Assembly: GCF_001029435.1 (NCBI RefSeq)
Contig: NZ_LDOV01000021.1
Coordinates: forward strand, 1 to 64,000
DNA from: Photobacterium aphoticum
Lineage (GTDB): Bacteria; Pseudomonadota; Gammaproteobacteria; Enterobacterales; Vibrionaceae
DNA: 64,000 nucleotides
Direction: 5' to 3'
Part shown: positions 47,322 to 56,801 of the stretch, piece after piece
How the letters are laid out: the number at the start of each line of letters is the position of its first letter
Numbering within the stretch: position 1 is the first letter of the stretch
Notes under the pieces: model-generated
What the model was told of the DNA's origin: nothing
What the model saw: only the letters and a program-made list of their open reading frames with translations
The model's database searches: none
Translations under genes and position numbers: made by a program

Positions 47322-47432
47322 CGAGTAACGAGTCTGAAGGGACGAGGAAGAGCGGAACTAGGGACTAGGAAAAGCAAAAAAAAGAGCAGAAACGGTTGCC
47401 CGTTTCTGCTCTTTCTCGAGACTCGTTACTCG
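47322..47432. repeat. inverted repeat around the LafW-gene terminator
   Basis: CGAGTAACGAGTCT (47322-47335) and AGACTCGTTACTCG (47419-47432) are perfect 14-bp inverted arms. They extend further as CAGGGG/CCCCTG with a five-base bulge. Between them lie a two-unit CTAGGGA/CTAGGAA heptamer trace (about 47357-47370) and the terminator at 47383-47412. Confidence 0.75.
47383..47412 (-). terminator. terminator of the LafW-like gene
   Basis: AGAGCAGAAACGG-TTGC-CCGTTTCTGCTCT is a perfect 13-bp stem; on the minus strand eight T follow it. Confidence 0.92.
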
Positions 47433-47455
47433 AAACCCGCCCCTGCGCTTCGCGC

Positions 47456-48550
47456 TTACACAGCCGGCTCTAACAGGGCCACGACATTGTGGCGGGTGGC
47501 GTTGGCCTGTGCCAGTAGCGTCGGCACGGCATTATCAATCAGCAGCAGCGAGACCTCTTCCGGGGCTTGCAACCAGCTGGCTTCAATGCTGCCATCGCTG
47601 TTGATGATGCGTGATGTCGGGGCCATGCTGCGGGCAATACGATCCAACTGCTCGACCACTGCCTGTTGCTGTTTGTCGAGGTGAGCCAGCGATTGCGACA
47701 CTTTTTGCAGCATCCGATCGATATCCACCAGCGCTTTACGGGTCGATTCTGGTTTGCCAAATTCCAGCTGTTGCGGCTCAACTTGGGTTTTGTCCTGATT
47801 CTCCAGCTTGGCTTTAACCGGATTGCCTGACGGCAGGATTTGCCCGCCCCCGGACATCCACACGCCACGGCGGATCGACGGCCAGGCGGCTTTCGGTGCG
47901 GAAAACACCACGTCGCCATAGCGGTCCGGTTTGACCTGAATATCACGCGGAGCAAACGCCGTGCTTAACGCCTCGGCCGCTTCTTCCAGCGACATGTGCG
48001 ATTCAATTTTGGCGCGTACGGAAGCCGGCTGCCCCTCTTCAAACTGAAAACGCACAATCTCATCATGCTGACGCAGGGTGTTAAAGCGCATGCCCTTGAT
48101 GGTGAACTGCTCGCTGAGCGATTCGCCGTCTAAACGCGGGGTTAAATCATGGTACAGCACCGACTGGCCATCGTACTGCGCCCCTTGGGTCAAGCGGGTC
48201 AACTTGCCCTTGAGCTGATGCAACGACTGCTGCACCTGATCTTTTTTGTTGTCCTGCACATTAAGCGAACGGCGGGCCAGCTGGCGCATTTGCCCCAACA
48301 GATTGCTGGCATCACGCAGGGCCTGCTGGGCACTTTCGGCCTGTGCGACCTGACTGTGCGCGCGAGCGGTCTGAACCAGAAAACTGCCTGACGTGTTGTA
48401 GCTGTGTGCCGACTGACGGGAGGCATCAGAGCCTTTCTTTTCGCTGACACGCGCGACCGCCGCCACGGGTTGCTGGCTGGCAATCCGTGTCGGTTGGGTA
48501 CTGTCGCCACTGCGCAGCGTACTGGTGCTGGATACGATTTGGTTAACCAA
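47456..48550 (-). CDS. LafW-like flagellin-related protein
   Basis: A 364-residue protein between flgL and the flagellin gene. It resembles flagellin D1 helices (ALRDASNLLGQMRQLARRSL and LTRLTQGAQYDGQSVLYHDL) and ends with LLAQANATRHNVVALLEPAV, like a flagellin C-terminus. The usual flagellin N-terminal motif is absent. Position fits LafW, a presumed hook-filament or hook-associated component of lateral flagella whose role is unproven. The start is TTG 48550 behind a GAGG site; no ATG is available. Confidence 0.75.
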   Translation of the reverse strand: MVNQIVSSTSTLRSGDSTQPTRIASQQPVAAVARVSEKKGSDASRQSAHSYNTSGSFLVQTARAHSQVAQAESAQQALRDASNLLGQMRQLARRSLNVQDNKKDQVQQSLHQLKGKLTRLTQGAQYDGQSVLYHDLTPRLDGESLSEQFTIKGMRFNTLRQHDEIVRFQFEEGQPASVRAKIESHMSLEEAAEALSTAFAPRDIQVKPDRYGDVVFSAPKAAWPSIRRGVWMSGGGQILPSGNPVKAKLENQDKTQVEPQQLEFGKPESTRKALVDIDRMLQKVSQSLAHLDKQQQAVVEQLDRIARSMAPTSRIINSDGSIEASWLQAPEEVSLLLIDNAVPTLLAQANATRHNVVALLEPAV

Positions 48551-48598
48551 AAGAGCCTCGCATCGATGGTGATAAGATCATGACTTTGATAATGATGA

Positions 48599-49528
48599 TT
48601 ACATCATTTTAAATAACGACAGATTCTGGATCTTGCTGTAAGTCATCTGTGATGCCTGCAACGCGGCCATTTGGGTGTTCAGGGACAAAATCGCTTCACT
48701 GTAATCCAAATCTTTCACTTCACTGATCAGATTCTTATTCAGCAGGCTGTTGTCTTCGTGCGAGCCGCCAATGCTTTCCAGCGAGCTCATGTCGCCCCCC
48801 ACGGCGGTCCAGATCTGGTTAACGGCCTGCATGGTACCATCAATATTGCTCTGTGCGCTGGTCACTTTCGCCGTCAGACTTTCGCCATCCACGGACGGAT
48901 CACGCAAGGTGGTCACCAACTCATCCAGCGTATTGAAGATATCGGCACCGTCAGATCCATCGCCGCCCTGAAAGAACAGCGCATCGGCGGTTTGGTTGGC
49001 CGGGATCGTCATCGACTCAGCCACACGCACTTCGCGCTGCTCGCTGTTGCCCAGATACACAAACTTGCCGGTGTCCGGATCGCGGCTGACAGGCTCAGTC
49101 TGGGTCATGGTGCCGGCAAACAGGTAGTCGCCACGGGACGATTTGCTGTTGGCGGTATCCACCAACTGATCCAGCAGGTTTTCCAGCTCGGTAGCAATGG
49201 CTTCGCGGCCATCCTGGGTCGAGTTGCTGGCATTCAAAATGCTGGCAGTCAGTTCTTCCACGCGCAGCAAGGCGTTGTTGGTGCCATCAAGGTGGGACTC
49301 CAACTGCCCCAACTCGCCTTTCAGGTTGGTGATGTTTTTCTGGAACTGATCAATGGTCGCCTGCTCACGGTCCAGCATCATCAACTGTACAGAGCCGAGC
49401 GGATCGTCCGACGGTTTCAGCATCTTCTCGCCGCTGTTGAGCTGGATGAAGGCTTTGTTCACGCCGGTGGTCGAGGTCTGCATGCTGGTCAGCATGACAT
49501 CATTCAGTTGTGCGGTACTCAAACGCAT
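48599..49528 (-). CDS. flgL: flagellar hook-filament junction protein FlgL
   Basis: Second hook-associated protein (HAP3), 309 residues. Starts MRLSTAQLNDVMLTSMQTSTTGVNKAFIQLNSGEKMLKPSDDPLGSV, the flagellin-like N-terminal helix, with the SDDP motif. The C-terminal helix is SEAILSLNTQMAALQASQMTYSKIQNLSLF. It directly follows flgK. Confidence 0.95.
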   Translation of the reverse strand: MRLSTAQLNDVMLTSMQTSTTGVNKAFIQLNSGEKMLKPSDDPLGSVQLMMLDREQATIDQFQKNITNLKGELGQLESHLDGTNNALLRVEELTASILNASNSTQDGREAIATELENLLDQLVDTANSKSSRGDYLFAGTMTQTEPVSRDPDTGKFVYLGNSEQREVRVAESMTIPANQTADALFFQGGDGSDGADIFNTLDELVTTLRDPSVDGESLTAKVTSAQSNIDGTMQAVNQIWTAVGGDMSSLESIGGSHEDNSLLNKNLISEVKDLDYSEAILSLNTQMAALQASQMTYSKIQNLSLFKMM

Positions 49529-49540
49529 GGTGCTTTCCTC

Positions 49541-50944
49541 TTAGCGGAACATCGACAAGGTGACATCAAACAGCTGCTGCGCGGTCGAAATCACCTGCGC
49601 ATTGGCCTGATACATCTGGGTGTAGGTCATGATGTTGGCCGCTTCTTCGTCCAGCAACACGCCGGCAATGCTGTCACGCTCCCCTTGCGCTTGCTTTACC
49701 AGCGCTTCCGAGGCAGACGCATCGCTTTCCAGCTGGGCGGTCTTGATGGACCAGTCACCGGTCAGGCCGGTGTAGCCGTCATAAATCGATTTGCCGTTCA
49801 AACGGTCGATGGCGTTCTGGTATTGCGCCACCACCTCGTCGGGCATGCCGGTGGTATCAATGTCCACCGCGCTGTTGCGCAGGTCATTCAAGGCTTCCAG
49901 ATTGGCACTGTTACCCGGCTCACCGGCGGCAGCCGAGAACGCGAGTTCTTTCGGATCATCGATCAGCAGGGTCAGATTCTTGGCCGCGCCATCGATGGAA
50001 TCCACACCGCCAAACATCGGTTTGCCGGCGTTATCATTCAAATCAAAGCCGTTGGCATGGGTGTCGTTAAACTGGGTCGCGAAGCTGTACGCCATCACAT
50101 CCAGCTCACGCTGCAAGTCTTTCAGCTCGCCGTCACGGTAAGCCATCAGGCCACCAATGCTGCCGCCCAAGTTATCATCCAACGCCAATTCGCTGTTGCC
50201 GCGTACCACGGTCAGGGTGCCGTCTTGGGCTTTTTTCAGCTGACTGGCACTGCTGCCGCTCACCAATGGCTGGCCTTTGTCCAGCGTCAGGCTGACGGTG
50301 CCGTCGTCGTTGTACGTGGTGTTCACATCCATCATGCCGGACAACTGGCGGATCGCTTCATCGCGCGAGTCCAGCAGGTTGGTCATGTTCTGGCCGTTGG
50401 CGCCTGCCGCACGAATGCTGTCGTTCATGCTGGCGATGCTGGCCATCAGGGTGTTGGCTTCAGAAATGGAGGCGGTCAGCTGGCCGTCGACTTGCTTGGC
50501 CTGCGTATCCAGCTGGCTGCTCAGGTTATTGAAACGCTGCACCATGGACTTGCTCTGGCTCAGAATGGTCTGGCGGTGAGCAATGTCCTGCGGCGCGGTC
50601 GAGGCTTCGCTCAGCGCGGCATAAAAGCGGTCTAAGCCTTTGCTGATGCTGGTGCTGTCATTGTTCAGCAGGGTTTCGGTCTTTTGCATGTACTGCGAGC
50701 TGATCGCATTGAAACCCCATGAGCCCTGCTGCTTGTAAATTTGCTGGTTCAGGTAATTGTCGGCCATGCGCTCCACATTGCTGACGCCCACACCGGCCCC
50801 CATTGATCCGCTGACCTGCGCCCCAAAGCCCACGCGCTGGCGGCTGTAACCCGGTGTCAGGACGTTTGTCACGTTATGGGCCGTCACCGACAACCCGGCG
50901 TTGGCGGCATTCATGCCGGATAAACCAATATTAATTAAGCTCAT
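49541..50944 (-). CDS. flgK: flagellar hook-associated protein FlgK
   Basis: First hook-associated protein (HAP1), 467 residues. N-terminal INIGLSGMNAANAGLSVTAHNVTNVLTPGYSRQRVGF. C-terminal ILLDEEAANIMTYTQMYQANAQVISTAQQLFDVTLSMFR, matching the family's ends. ATG 50944 overlaps the flgJ stop by four bases. Confidence 0.96.
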   Translation of the reverse strand: MSLINIGLSGMNAANAGLSVTAHNVTNVLTPGYSRQRVGFGAQVSGSMGAGVGVSNVERMADNYLNQQIYKQQGSWGFNAISSQYMQKTETLLNNDSTSISKGLDRFYAALSEASTAPQDIAHRQTILSQSKSMVQRFNNLSSQLDTQAKQVDGQLTASISEANTLMASIASMNDSIRAAGANGQNMTNLLDSRDEAIRQLSGMMDVNTTYNDDGTVSLTLDKGQPLVSGSSASQLKKAQDGTLTVVRGNSELALDDNLGGSIGGLMAYRDGELKDLQRELDVMAYSFATQFNDTHANGFDLNDNAGKPMFGGVDSIDGAAKNLTLLIDDPKELAFSAAAGEPGNSANLEALNDLRNSAVDIDTTGMPDEVVAQYQNAIDRLNGKSIYDGYTGLTGDWSIKTAQLESDASASEALVKQAQGERDSIAGVLLDEEAANIMTYTQMYQANAQVISTAQQLFDVTLSMFR

Positions 50945-51462
50945 AGTTCTTCTGAATCACCTAGGTTATTGAGATGCTCGGTCAACGTTGCCCCGGCGCC
51001 GCGTCCTTCCCATGCTGCCCCTTGCGAGAACATCGGGTTATAAGGATGGGCTCCGGCCGGGGAAAAGGCCGGCAAGCTGGCCGTGAGATTGTCGGCCCCT
51101 TGTTGTGTCATAGCGACCAGTTGTGACTGGGGCTTAAATGCCTCGTGCTGTCCCAGCTGATTCACCAGCATATCGGCAATGCCTAAGCTCTTCTGGCGGC
51201 TCATTTCCATCGCCAACTGACTGTCATACATGGAGCGGTAGAACTGCTGCTGGCGACTGTTGAACGGGTTGTCTTCATCATCACTTTGCAAGGCTTCACT
51301 GGCCTGACGCATGTGTTTGAGCACGGTCTGTAAAAACACCGCTTCAAACTGCTCGGCCGCCTGCGCTAACGCGTTATCCGCATCCGGATTGGCCTTGATG
51401 GCCTGCAAACTGCCCATGTCGTTATACAGGGCAGTGTGGGTGTCGTTCTCTGCTATTTTCAT
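50941..51462 (-). CDS. flgJ: rod-binding protein FlgJ without the muramidase domain
   Basis: Rod-cap/scaffold protein, 173 residues. The Rod-binding domain is NALAQAAEQFEAVFLQTVLKHMRQASEAL with QQFYRSMYDSQLAMEMSRQKSLGIADMLVNQL. Enterobacterial FlgJ (313 residues) continues with a peptidoglycan hydrolase domain, which is absent here, so a separate enzyme elsewhere must open the cell wall. Its stop codon overlaps flgK. Confidence 0.88.
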   Translation of the reverse strand: MKIAENDTHTALYNDMGSLQAIKANPDADNALAQAAEQFEAVFLQTVLKHMRQASEALQSDDEDNPFNSRQQQFYRSMYDSQLAMEMSRQKSLGIADMLVNQLGQHEAFKPQSQLVAMTQQGADNLTASLPAFSPAGAHPYNPMFSQGAAWEGRGAGATLTEHLNNLGDSEEL

Positions 51463-51509
51463 CGCTTGTCTTGTTCTGCCGTTCGCTTCCGCGTTCGTTT
51501 TACTGCCCG

Positions 51510-52616
51510 TTACAGCACGATCAACTCGCCTTCGAGGGATCCGGCCTCATCCAGCGCAATCAAAATCGACATCAAATCGGTCGGTGAGGCACCCAGACTG
51601 TTCACGGCATCCACGATGGTCTGCAGCGAGGTGGTCCCCTCACTCTGTGGCCAGATGAACACCTTGCCACGCTCTTCATCAATGCTAACGTCAGAGTCAG
51701 GCGTGACGGTGGTATTGCCCCGGCCAAACGGGTTGGGCTGGCTGACGTTGTAGCTTTCCATCACGCTCACGGTCAGGTTGCCGTGACTCACCGCAGCGGT
51801 GTGCACTTTGACATCCTGCCCCACCACGATGGTGCCGGTGCGGGAGTTAAACACCACCCGGTTATGGGATTTCTGCGCAATCACATCGACGTTTTCCAGC
51901 ATCGCCAAAAACGTCACGCGCTGGTTGGCATCATGCGGGGCACGCACGCGAATGCGGGCATGGGTTTCGGCCATGGCCACTTCCGGACCAAACAGATCGT
52001 TGATGGCCCGTTCGATATTGCGCGCCGTATTGAACCCCGGCTGTTTCAGGTTCAGCACCACTTCCGCCGAGGTCTGGAACGAGGAGGTAATTTCACGTTC
52101 AATGATGGCACCGTTAGGCACGATACCGGCGGTCGGAATATTGATGGTCACGCCACTGCCGCTGTTGCCTTCCGCCATCACACCGCCCACCACCAGGTTG
52201 CCCTGTGCCATGGCGTAGATTTGGCCGTCAGCCCCTTTTAATGGGGTCATCAGCAAGGTGCCACCGCGCAAGCTTTTGGCATCACCGATCGATGAAACCG
52301 TCACATCCAGACGCTGACCACGCCCGGCCAACGGCGGCAACGCCGCATGCACCGCTACGGCGGCCACGTTCTTCAGTTTCGGATCGTCATTGGCCCCCAA
52401 CTGCACGCCGAACTGGCTCAGCATATTTTTCACCGACTGGGAGGTGAACTTGGTCTGGCTCTTATCCCCGGTGCCGCTCAACCCCACGACTAGGCCGTAG
52501 CCCACCAACTGGTTTTCACGCACCCCCTGAATATCGACCAGACTCAGCAAAGGTTGCGCTGTTGAGACGACCGGCATCACGGTTAACGCAGCGGCCAGAA
52601 AGAGTTTTTTAAGCAT
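51510..52616 (-). CDS. flgI: flagellar P-ring protein FlgI
   Basis: Periplasmic ring around the rod, 368 residues with signal peptide [21 protein letters not shown]. Typical segments: [48 protein letters not shown] and the C-terminal [40 protein letters not shown] 52616 overlaps the flgH stop by one base (TAATG). Confidence 0.96.
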   Translation of the reverse strand: MLKKLFLAAALTVMPVVSTAQPLLSLVDIQGVRENQLVGYGLVVGLSGTGDKSQTKFTSQSVKNMLSQFGVQLGANDDPKLKNVAAVAVHAALPPLAGRGQRLDVTVSSIGDAKSLRGGTLLMTPLKGADGQIYAMAQGNLVVGGVMAEGNSGSGVTINIPTAGIVPNGAIIEREITSSFQTSAEVVLNLKQPGFNTARNIERAINDLFGPEVAMAETHARIRVRAPHDANQRVTFLAMLENVDVIAQKSHNRVVFNSRTGTIVVGQDVKVHTAAVSHGNLTVSVMESYNVSQPNPFGRGNTTVTPDSDVSIDEERGKVFIWPQSEGTTSLQTIVDAVNSLGASPTDLMSILIALDEAGSLEGELIVL

Positions 52617-53281
52617 TAGATTGGGAACCATGAAGAGTTAAGGAAACGGGATAACCAACCCGCTTCGTTAGCGCTGGCCAACGCGCCGCGACCGGAATAG
52701 GTGATACGCGCATCGCCCAGACGCAGGGACGGCACGCGGTTATGGCCGTCGATGTCATCGACACGCACCAAGCCCGACAGGCGGATAAACTCGTTACCCT
52801 GATTGAGCTTGAGCCACTTTTCCCCGCGCACCCGCAGCACACCGTTTGGCAGCACTTCGGTCACCATCACGGTGATGTTGCCCGACAGCGAGTTCTGCTG
52901 AGAGCTGGACGACGAGCCGGCAAAATCGCGCTCGGCATCCAACCCCACTGACGCTTCGTTATAGACTTTGCCGCCCAGCGTGGGCGCCGGCATGCTCACG
53001 CTGCTGGATTTCCCAAAGCTGGTACCGGCTTGTTTGCTGGAGCGGGTCTGCTCATCCAGTTGTACGGTCAGGATGTCGCCAATGCGAAACGCACGGCGAT
53101 CCTGAAACAAGGCCATGCCATAGTTGGCACTGAACAGGCTGCCATCCGGATCCACGTGATAACTCGGAAATGCCATGACCATCGGGTCTTCTTCCGGTTG
53201 GTTATCAATGATCTCAGAGACCGGGGCCACACAGCCGGATAACAGCAGGGCGGCCGGCAGTAGCCACATCGGTTTACGCAT
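52616..53281 (-). CDS. flgH: flagellar L-ring lipoprotein FlgH
   Basis: Outer-membrane ring lipoprotein. The 221-residue precursor has signal [12 protein letters not shown] and lipobox LLSGC (Cys17). Conserved parts: [30 protein letters not shown] and [16 protein letters not shown], with [20 protein letters not shown] at the end. Start ATG 53281 after GGGGG, preferred over a 17-codon longer frame. Confidence 0.95.
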   Translation of the reverse strand: MRKPMWLLPAALLLSGCVAPVSEIIDNQPEEDPMVMAFPSYHVDPDGSLFSANYGMALFQDRRAFRIGDILTVQLDEQTRSSKQAGTSFGKSSSVSMPAPTLGGKVYNEASVGLDAERDFAGSSSSSQQNSLSGNITVMVTEVLPNGVLRVRGEKWLKLNQGNEFIRLSGLVRVDDIDGHNRVPSLRLGDARITYSGRGALASANEAGWLSRFLNSSWFPI

Positions 53282-53291
53282 GCCAGCCCCC

Positions 53292-54077
53292 TTACATTGA
53301 CTGGCTGACAAACTGCAGCATCTGATCGGCACTGGACACCACTTTGGCGTTCATTTCGTAGGCGCGCTGGGTGGTGATCATGTTCACCATCTCTTCCACC
53401 ACGCTCACGTTGGAGCCTTCCAGCGTATGCTGGCTGATCGCGCCCATGCCGTCTTCACCGCCGACACCTTCCAGTGCCGCGCCTGATGAGCCGGTTTCAC
53501 GGAACATATTACCGCCCAGCGCTTCCAGACCTGACGGGTTGGCAAAATTCACCAGCGTGATTTGGCCCAGCTCCTGCGGCATGCTGTCGTCTTGGGTGGT
53601 GATGGTCACCATGCCGTCGGTGCCGACCGCGAAGGTTTTGGCGTTTTCCGGCACTTCAATGTTCGGGATCAGCGGCAGACCCTGTGCGGTCACCAGCACG
53701 CCTTCCGAGTTACGGTGAAACTGACCATTACGGGTGTAACCGGTGTTGCCGTCCGGCAATTCGATCTGGAAGAAACCCTGGCCCATGATGGCCAAATCCA
53801 TCGCTTCCTGAGTGTTCTGGTAGGCACCGGTTTTCATCAGCTTCTGGGTACCAACCACTTTGACACCGTTACCCAACTGCAGACCGCCCGGCACTTCATT
53901 TTGCTGATCAGCCATCGAACCCGGCTGCTTTTTCATCTGGTAAAACAGATCTTCAAACACCGCACGGTCTTGCTTAAAGCCCACCGTGTTGACGTTCGCC
54001 AGGTTGTTTGAAATCACCTGCATCTGGGTGTCTTGCGCGGCCAGACCCGTTTTACTGACCCATAACGCTGGATGCAT
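53292..54077 (-). CDS. flgG: flagellar distal rod protein FlgG
   Basis: Rod protein, 261 residues. MHPALWVSKTGLAAQDTQMQVISNNLANVNTVGFKQDRAVFEDLFY is the flagellar rod/hook N-terminal signature. ALEGVGGEDGMG, then LEGSNVSVVEEMVNMITTQRAYEMNAKVVSSADQMLQF closes the protein. Start ATG 54077 behind AGGAGT. Confidence 0.96.
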   Translation of the reverse strand: MHPALWVSKTGLAAQDTQMQVISNNLANVNTVGFKQDRAVFEDLFYQMKKQPGSMADQQNEVPGGLQLGNGVKVVGTQKLMKTGAYQNTQEAMDLAIMGQGFFQIELPDGNTGYTRNGQFHRNSEGVLVTAQGLPLIPNIEVPENAKTFAVGTDGMVTITTQDDSMPQELGQITLVNFANPSGLEALGGNMFRETGSSGAALEGVGGEDGMGAISQHTLEGSNVSVVEEMVNMITTQRAYEMNAKVVSSADQMLQFVSQSM

Positions 54078-54142
54078 ATCCTTTACTCCTAATAAACACC
54101 GCAGCACGCCACGGCCTGCTGCGGATAAGGGTTCGGGCAGCC

Positions 54143-54871
54143 TTAGCTGCGAATAATTCGATTACCGGTGGTCGCCAGATCTTCGGCGGTTTTCATCATC
54201 TTGATTTGAAATTCAAAGTTACGAGACAACGAAATATTGGTGACCAGCGCATCAATCGCATTGACGTTGCTGCTTTCCTGATAGCCCGACGCCACGGTCA
54301 CGGCATCATCCGCATCGGCATCGTTAGCACCGGCCACACGGAACAAGCCGTCATCGGCCTTGAACAGCATCTGCTTGTCCGGGTTCACCAATTTCAGGCG
54401 CTCCACTTCCTGCACCAGGCCGCCGCCGAGTGGCACCACCGAAATCGTGCCGTCACTGCCGATATCCAGCTGCTCGTATTCCGGCAACACAATCGGCCCG
54501 CCCATGCCGACCACCGGGCGATCACCCAGCATCAGCTCACGGTTGGCGGTCAGGTGGAAGTTACCACTGCGGGTGTAGGCTTCGTCGTACTCGCCGGCCA
54601 TCACCGCAAAGAACCCTTCGCCACGGATCGCTAAATCCAGCGGGTTATCGGTGTGCTGCAAGGTACCGGCAGAGAAATCGGTGCCGCCCATGCGCGCCGC
54701 CACCAGCGAGCGGGTCTGCAACCCTTCGCCGTTGATATCGATGGTTTCTGCCATTTCGACATCAGCACGAAAGCCGGCTGTATTGACGTTGGCCAGGTTA
54801 TTGGCATGCACCTGCTGCGCCATCATGGTGCGGCTGGCGCCCGACATGGCGGTAAACAGCAACTTATCCAT
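54143..54871 (-). CDS. flgF: flagellar proximal rod protein FlgF
   Basis: Rod protein, 242 residues. MDKLLFTAMSGASRTMMAQQVHANNLANVNTAGFRADVEMAE is the N-terminal signature. The C-terminal part is SGYQESSNVNAIDALVTNISLSRNFEFQIKMMKTAEDLATTGNRII. Between flgE and flgG as usual. Confidence 0.95.
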   Translation of the reverse strand: MDKLLFTAMSGASRTMMAQQVHANNLANVNTAGFRADVEMAETIDINGEGLQTRSLVAARMGGTDFSAGTLQHTDNPLDLAIRGEGFFAVMAGEYDEAYTRSGNFHLTANRELMLGDRPVVGMGGPIVLPEYEQLDIGSDGTISVVPLGGGLVQEVERLKLVNPDKQMLFKADDGLFRVAGANDADADDAVTVASGYQESSNVNAIDALVTNISLSRNFEFQIKMMKTAEDLATTGNRIIRS

Positions 54872-54882
54872 TCATCCCGCCC

Positions 54883-56094
54883 TTACAGGTTCTGGAACAG
54901 GATTTGTGTCATTTCCTGTGCCACTTGAATGGTTTTGGCGTTGGCCTGGTAGTTACTCTGGGCAGACATCAAGCCCACCATTTCACTGGTCAGATCCACG
55001 TTAGAGTTTTCGTACATACCGGTACGCAGGGCGCCCAACTGACCGGTGCCCGGTGCGCCGACCAATGGCGAGCCCGAGGCAAAGGTGTGTGTCCACGCCG
55101 TGCCGCCCGCTTGTTGCAAGCCTTCCTGATTCGGGAAACGCGCCAGTGCTACCTGACCCTGCTGCTTCACTTCACCGTTGGAGTAACGGGTATACACCGA
55201 GCCGTCAGCGTCGAAGTACCAACCTGCAACCTGACCCGGCGCGTGGCCGTTTTGGGTGTTTTTGTTGATAGAGAATTCACTGCCGAACTGCGTCACTTCC
55301 GATACGTTCATCGCCAGTGTTTGTGCCGCTGCGCCGTTATCTGGCGTGAAGGCCAAATCAATGGCAGCGGTCGGTGCGGTCATGTTGCCCTTGCCGTCAA
55401 ACGTCATGTCGATGCCGTCTTTCGGGCTGGTCGGCACCTCACCGTCCACGCGGTAATGCACCTTCCACGTGTTATCTGCTGTTTTCACGTAGTACTGCGT
55501 CACTTCGTGCTCGCCGCCCAGTGAGTCGTACACGGTCGACGTGGCGCTCGAAGTGAAGGTCGACGGATCTTCCGGATCAAACGCGTGTTTAGTGGTATCA
55601 ATGATGGCGGAGTTCGCATCCAGGTTCAGGCCGATATCGATGCTGCTGGTCTGCTTGGATGGCATGTCACCGGTCGCAATACGCAGATCCGACAAGGTAC
55701 CGGTCTGTAGGGTGCCGGTCGCGGTCACGCCATAGCCCTGCAAACGGCTGCCGTCGCTGCTCACCAGATAGCCGTCGGCATCCATGCTGAAAACGCCGTT
55801 ACGGGTGAACAAGTCCTGCCCGTTGCTTTTCACCATAAAGAAGCCTTCGCCGTTAATGGCCAAGTCGCCGTTACGGCCGGTCGGTGTGGTGGTACCGGTC
55901 ATGAAGCTTTGGCGTACTGCAGCCACTTCTACCCCGTTCATCTGACCGCCGCCAAACTCTGGCGCGTAGATGTCCTGGAATTCTGTGCGTGATGATTTGT
56001 AACCCACCGTGCCCACGTTCGCGATGTTGTGGCTGATGGTGTTCATCTGCTCAGAAGTGGCGCGCAAGCCGCTCAAACCCACATTAATTGACAT
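54883..56094 (-). CDS. flgE: flagellar hook protein FlgE
   Basis: Main subunit of the hook, 403 residues. MSINVGLSGLRATSEQMNTISHNIANVGTVGYKSSRTEFQDIYAPEFGG at the N-terminus and ENSNVDLTSEMVGLMSAQSNYQANAKTIQVAQEMTQILFQNL at the C-terminus are the family ends; the surface domain between them is variable. Confidence 0.96.
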   Translation of the reverse strand: MSINVGLSGLRATSEQMNTISHNIANVGTVGYKSSRTEFQDIYAPEFGGGQMNGVEVAAVRQSFMTGTTTPTGRNGDLAINGEGFFMVKSNGQDLFTRNGVFSMDADGYLVSSDGSRLQGYGVTATGTLQTGTLSDLRIATGDMPSKQTSSIDIGLNLDANSAIIDTTKHAFDPEDPSTFTSSATSTVYDSLGGEHEVTQYYVKTADNTWKVHYRVDGEVPTSPKDGIDMTFDGKGNMTAPTAAIDLAFTPDNGAAAQTLAMNVSEVTQFGSEFSINKNTQNGHAPGQVAGWYFDADGSVYTRYSNGEVKQQGQVALARFPNQEGLQQAGGTAWTHTFASGSPLVGAPGTGQLGALRTGMYENSNVDLTSEMVGLMSAQSNYQANAKTIQVAQEMTQILFQNL

Positions 56095-56113
56095 GATTAA
56101 TCCTTGTTATTCG

Positions 56114-56791
56114 TTATACGGTGATTTCACGCATGTCGTACATCGACATAACGCCTACGCCTTTCAGGCTCAGCATGATGGCGCCGCCATCTGCCGGGAT
56201 GTTGACCGACTCGACGTCTGCCGCGATCATGATCTTCTGCGACCATGCCTCACCGCCGGTTTCGGCCATCACTTCAAAGCTGTACTCGCCGGTGCCCAGC
56301 TCATCACCGTCAATGGTGAATTCCGCCATCCCGGCACCCTGCGGGCCCAATTCAATTTTGTCGACCAGCTCACCGCTGTCGTCGTACACCATCACCGTCG
56401 CTTTATCGACAGCCTGATCGAACTTCACACGCCCTTCCAGCGTCTGGCCTTCGCTGACATCCAGCTCGCCTTTGACGTCCATCAGCACTTTCTTGCCGAC
56501 CAAGTTCGTGGCCTGCAGCATTTCCAGGTTGGTGATCCCGATGTTCATGTTCATCATGCCCATCTTGACCCCTTCCAAGCTTTCTACCGCTGACATCATG
56601 CCAAGCTGAGTCAGGTACTGGGTGCCGTCGGTCGGGTTGAGCGGGTTCTGGTTTTGGATCTGTGCCACCATCATGGTCAGAAAGCCATTGCTGGTTGGCA
56701 CGGTGCCATTGCCGCTGACATTCGGCTCTTCGCTGGTACGGACCTGCTCCTGGCTGTACTGAGCGGTGGTTCTGATTTGCGCTAAGCTCAT
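56114..56791 (-). CDS. flgD: flagellar hook-capping protein FlgD
   Basis: Scaffold for hook assembly, 225 residues. FLTMMVAQIQNQNPLNPTDGTQYLTQLGMMSAVESLEGV is the conserved N-terminal block. FlgD_ig and Tudor-like domains follow (SGELVDKIELGPQGAGMAEFTIDGDELGTGEYSFEV). Confidence 0.94.
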   Translation of the reverse strand: MSLAQIRTTAQYSQEQVRTSEEPNVSGNGTVPTSNGFLTMMVAQIQNQNPLNPTDGTQYLTQLGMMSAVESLEGVKMGMMNMNIGITNLEMLQATNLVGKKVLMDVKGELDVSEGQTLEGRVKFDQAVDKATVMVYDDSGELVDKIELGPQGAGMAEFTIDGDELGTGEYSFEVMAETGGEAWSQKIMIAADVESVNIPADGGAIMLSLKGVGVMSMYDMREITV

Positions 56792-56801
56792 TTGCTACTC
56801 C

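Noticed and set aside
48671..50635. 654-codon open frame on the plus strand
   Set aside because: It lies fully antisense to flgL and flgK, both well-supported. Its His/Gln/Val-rich composition is what a mirrored frame of GC-rich genes gives, and no domain is recognisable.
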